From an uncultured Flavobacteriaceae bacterium (lineage in GTDB: Bacteria > Bacteroidota > Bacteroidia > Flavobacteriales > Flavobacteriaceae): a stretch of 7,471 bases of DNA. Under the pieces are notes generated by a model, which was given only the letters and a program-made list of their open reading frames with translations, was not told the DNA's origin and searched no databases. Below, in pieces: positions 5,943 to 7,471 of this stretch (position 1 is its first letter; the number at the start of each line of letters is the position of its first letter). The stretch is taken from positions 1 through 7,471 of the forward strand of contig CAMZLT010000144.1 of the NCBI GenBank assembly GCA_947311745.1, given 5' to 3'. The translations under genes were made by a program, and so were the position numbers.

Positions 5943-6800
5943 ATGATTTCAGAAAAACAATTTCAAACCGAACTAGATTTAATTATTAAAAATGCTATTA
6001 GAGAGGATGTTGGTGACGGCGATCACAGCTCTTTAGCGTGTATTCCTGCTTCGGCAAACGGAAAAGCAAAACTTTTAGTAAAAGACACTGGTATTATTGC
6101 AGGTGTTACCTTCGCTGAAATGATTTTTAAATACGTAGATGCTAATTTAAAAGTAGATATACGCATTAAAGATGGTAGCAAAGTAAAATTTGGCGATATT
6201 GTTTTGTATGTTTCAGGAAGCTCGCAATCTATTTTAAAAGCCGAACGTCTTGTTTTAAATGCTATGCAACGAATGAGTGCCATTGCAACCAAAACCAAGC
6301 AATTTATGGATTTATTGGAAGGTACAAAAACAAAAGTACTAGATACTAGAAAAACCACTCCAGGAATTAGAGCCTTAGAAAAATGGGCAGTAAAAATTGG
6401 TGGAGGAGAAAATCATCGCTTTGCATTATACGATATGATAATGTTAAAAGATAATCACATAGATTTTGCAGGAGGGATTACCAAGGCAATCAAAAAAACA
6501 CAGCAATATTTAAAAGACATAAATAAAGATTTAAAAATTATTGTAGAAGCAAGAAATCTTAAAGAAATTGAGGAAATTTTACAATCCAAAGGAATTTACA
6601 GAATTTTAATAGACAATTTTAATTACGAGGATACTAAAAAAGCAGTAAAAATGATAGGAAATACTTGTTTAACTGAATCCTCTGGAGGAATTAACGAAAA
6701 AACTATTCGTAAATATGCCGATTGTGGTGTGGATTATATTTCCAGCGGAGCACTGACACACTCTGTTTACAACATGGATTTAAGCTTAAAAGCTGTTTAA
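5943..6800 (+). CDS. nadC: Nicotinate-nucleotide pyrophosphorylase (quinolinate phosphoribosyltransferase, carboxylating)
   Basis: The gene encodes 285 residues, matching the family. NadC converts quinolinate and PRPP to nicotinate mononucleotide, CO2 and pyrophosphate, the step that feeds de novo NAD synthesis. Visible landmarks are EDVGDGDHSS (21-30), ERLVLNAMQRMSAIAT (101-116), the substrate-binding TRKTTPGIRALEKWAV (135-150), KIGGGENHR (151-159), MLKDNHI (167-173) with the active-site Lys, VEAR (201-204), DNF (224-226) and the phosphate-binding ESSGGI (245-250) and SSGALTHS (267-274). The start is ATG 5943; an upstream in-frame TTG (5925) lies within the -7 box. The other NAD genes (nadA, nadB) are not in this window. 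The gene is divergent from rlmH. Confidence 0.97.
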   Translation: MISEKQFQTELDLIIKNAIREDVGDGDHSSLACIPASANGKAKLLVKDTGIIAGVTFAEMIFKYVDANLKVDIRIKDGSKVKFGDIVLYVSGSSQSILKAERLVLNAMQRMSAIATKTKQFMDLLEGTKTKVLDTRKTTPGIRALEKWAVKIGGGENHRFALYDMIMLKDNHIDFAGGITKAIKKTQQYLKDINKDLKIIVEARNLKEIEEILQSKGIYRILIDNFNYEDTKKAVKMIGNTCLTESSGGINEKTIRKYADCGVDYISSGALTHSVYNMDLSLKAV

Positions 6801-6847
6801 TCTTGATTATTTCACACTTTTTATACAAGAAAAAAGGCTAAAACTCC

Positions 6848-6869
6848 TTATTAAATTTTTATTTAATAA
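6848..6869. repeat. A/T-only perfect inverted repeat downstream of nadC
   Basis: TTATTAAAT (6848-6856) and ATTTAATAA (6861-6869) are exact reverse complements around a TTTT loop. The structure has no G or C and no U tract on the plus strand, so it would be a weak terminator at best. It could be an operator for the cold-shock gene or an AT-rich coincidence. The rest of 6801-6939 shows no coding sequence. Confidence 0.35.
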
Positions 6870-6907
6870 TAAATCAAATAAAACTACTATTAGTAATTAA
6901 TTAGTTG

Positions 6908-6915
6908 TAGATTTG
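6908..6915 (+). promoter_or_regulatory. Bacteroidota-type -7 box for the cold-shock gene
   Basis: TAGATTTG at 6908-6915 matches TAnnTTTG, with 24 nt between the box and the ATG at 6940. No TTTG -33 element is seen at the standard distance. The implied leader of about 20 nt is short compared with the long thermosensing leader of E. coli cspA. Confidence 0.5.
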
Positions 6916-6939
6916 CAACTTATTAATTATTATTATAAA

Positions 6940-7131
6940 ATGACAGGTACAGTAAAATTTTTTAATGAGTCCAAAGGTTTTGGATTTATTGTAGAGGATG
7001 ACTCTAACACAGAACACTTCGTTCACATTTCAGGATTAATCGATGAGATTAGAGAAGGTGACAAAGTAGAATTTGAATTAAAAGAAGGTAGAAAAGGATT
7101 AAATGCAACTGATGTAAAAGTTGTTGACTAA
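6940..7131 (+). CDS. Cold-shock (CspA-family) RNA-binding protein
   Basis: The gene encodes 63 residues forming a single cold-shock domain, a five-stranded OB fold that binds single-stranded RNA and DNA and acts as an RNA chaperone in the cytoplasm. It opens with MTGTVKFFNESKGFGFI, containing RNP1 (KGFGFI, residues 12-17). RNP2 follows as HFVHIS (25-30), then GDKVEFELKEGRKGLNATDV, the usual last two strands. The start is ATG 6940; an in-frame TTG nine codons earlier (6913) is the end of the promoter box and would add a non-family tail. It is monocistronic, with a strong terminator 25 bp after the stop. The sequence does not show whether it is cold-inducible or constitutive, as members of both kinds exist. 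Confidence 0.95.
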   Translation: MTGTVKFFNESKGFGFIVEDDSNTEHFVHISGLIDEIREGDKVEFELKEGRKGLNATDVKVVD

Positions 7132-7156
7132 TTTTATCCATAAAATTTTAATTACT

Positions 7157-7186
7157 AAAGGCTGTCTAAAAAGACAGCCTTTTTTT
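7157..7186 (+). terminator. Intrinsic terminator of the cold-shock gene
   Basis: An 11-bp stem (7157-7167 with 7172-7182; core GGCTGTCT/AGACAGCC) with an AAAA loop is followed by a T run to 7186. It lies 25 bp after the csp stop and is the most GC-rich hairpin in the window. Confidence 0.88.
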
Positions 7187-7209
7187 ATGTATAATAATTT
7201 ATCAAAATA

Positions 7210-7241
7210 AAAAAACCATCCAATTTTTTGGATGGTTTTTT
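7210..7241. terminator. Bidirectional terminator, mainly for lpd
   Basis: A perfect 14-bp stem (7210-7223 with 7228-7241; core CCATCCAA/TTGGATGG, flanked by A6 and T6) encloses a TTTT loop. On the minus strand it follows the lpd stop (7265) after about 24 bp; on the plus strand it backs up the csp terminator. Its architecture is the same as that of the terminator at 384-415. Confidence 0.85.
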
Positions 7242-7264
7242 CAATAAAATATTTTATTTGTTAT

Positions 7265-7471
7265 TTACAAATGAATAACTTCATCATAAGCTGCAGCAAC
7301 AGCTTCCATAACTGCTTCACTCATTGTTGGGTGTGGATGTATTGCTTTTAACACTTCATGCCCTGTGGTTTCTAGCTTTCTACCTAAAACGGCTTCGGCA
7401 ATCATATCGGTAACTCCTGCTCCAATCATATGACAACCTAGCCATTCGCCATATTTAGCATCAAAAATCAC
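7265..7471 (-). CDS. lpd: Dihydrolipoyl dehydrogenase (E3), C-terminal end only
   Basis: This is the last 68 codons of a minus-strand gene that enters from the right edge; the frame is open to 7471 and stops at TAA (7267-7265). The GTG at 7471 is an internal Val codon, not the start. The sequence is the dimerisation domain of a lipoamide dehydrogenase: FDAKYGEWLGCHMIG, then a helix with TDMIAEAVLGRKLE, then AIHPHPTMSEAVMEA. The second His of HPHPTMSE and the Glu five residues on form the catalytic His-Glu pair that completes the active site of the partner subunit. The flavoprotein reoxidises dihydrolipoamide in the pyruvate and 2-oxoglutarate dehydrogenase complexes and in the glycine cleavage system. 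The FAD and NAD domains lie outside the window, so which complex it mainly serves cannot be told. Confidence 0.93.
   Translation of the reverse strand: MIFDAKYGEWLGCHMIGAGVTDMIAEAVLGRKLETTGHEVLKAIHPHPTMSEAVMEAVAAAYDEVIHL

Noticed and set aside
1..7471. Mobile element, phage, CRISPR, toxin-antitoxin or defence system
   Set aside because: I found no transposase, integrase, terminal inverted repeats, regular direct repeats or small paired genes of that kind. All genes share similar low GC content and fit a flavobacterial chromosome.

Overview
The window is AT-rich DNA, probably from a marine member of the Flavobacteriaceae (Bacteroidota). The evidence is the low GC content, -7 boxes of the Bacteroidota type (TAnnTTTG) upstream of several genes, the near absence of Shine-Dalgarno sequences, and the gene set. 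That set includes a CBM9-like/DUF5916 outer-membrane protein, an SPFH protein ending in a SHOCT domain, an ECF sigma factor paired with a small membrane protein, and protein sequences typical of the group. All genes read in the standard code. I see no rRNA, tRNA, CRISPR array, insertion sequence or integrase.

Layout, left to right. (1) The 3' end of an SPFH/SHOCT gene (+) meets sucC (-, succinyl-CoA synthetase beta subunit) across a bidirectional terminator. (2) A divergent intergenic region separates sucC from an 815-residue secreted beta-barrel-type DUF5916 protein (+). (3) An ECF sigma factor (+, TTG start) follows, and 3 bp after it a four-helix membrane protein (+) that may be its partner or anti-sigma factor. 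(4) The tail of that pair lies 4 bp from the tail of rlmH (-, 23S rRNA methyltransferase). rlmH is transcribed divergently from nadC (+, quinolinate phosphoribosyltransferase) out of a 40-bp region that holds two overlapping promoters. (5) A CspA-type cold-shock gene (+) with its own terminator follows. A second, bidirectional terminator then separates it from the 3' end of lpd (-, dihydrolipoyl dehydrogenase), which runs off the window.

Most of this is conserved housekeeping: TCA cycle (sucC, lpd), NAD synthesis (nadC), ribosome modification (rlmH) and RNA chaperoning (csp). The part most worth attention is the block from about 1713 to 5424. Upstream of the DUF5916 gene there is a well-formed ECF-type promoter, TGTAACAAA...CGTCTATAAG with AAC-N16-CGTC spacing. 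The same 9-mer TGTAACAAA lies in front of the sigma gene, with a weaker -10 at the same offset. I infer a small self-contained regulon: an ECF sigma factor, a membrane partner without a recognised anti-sigma domain, and an outer-membrane protein of unknown function as the likely target. This has not been tested and rests on sequence pattern alone.

Three genes (sucC, nadC, csp) can be extended in frame to a TTG that is actually the end of the TAnnTTTG promoter box. Their true starts are the downstream ATGs given here.
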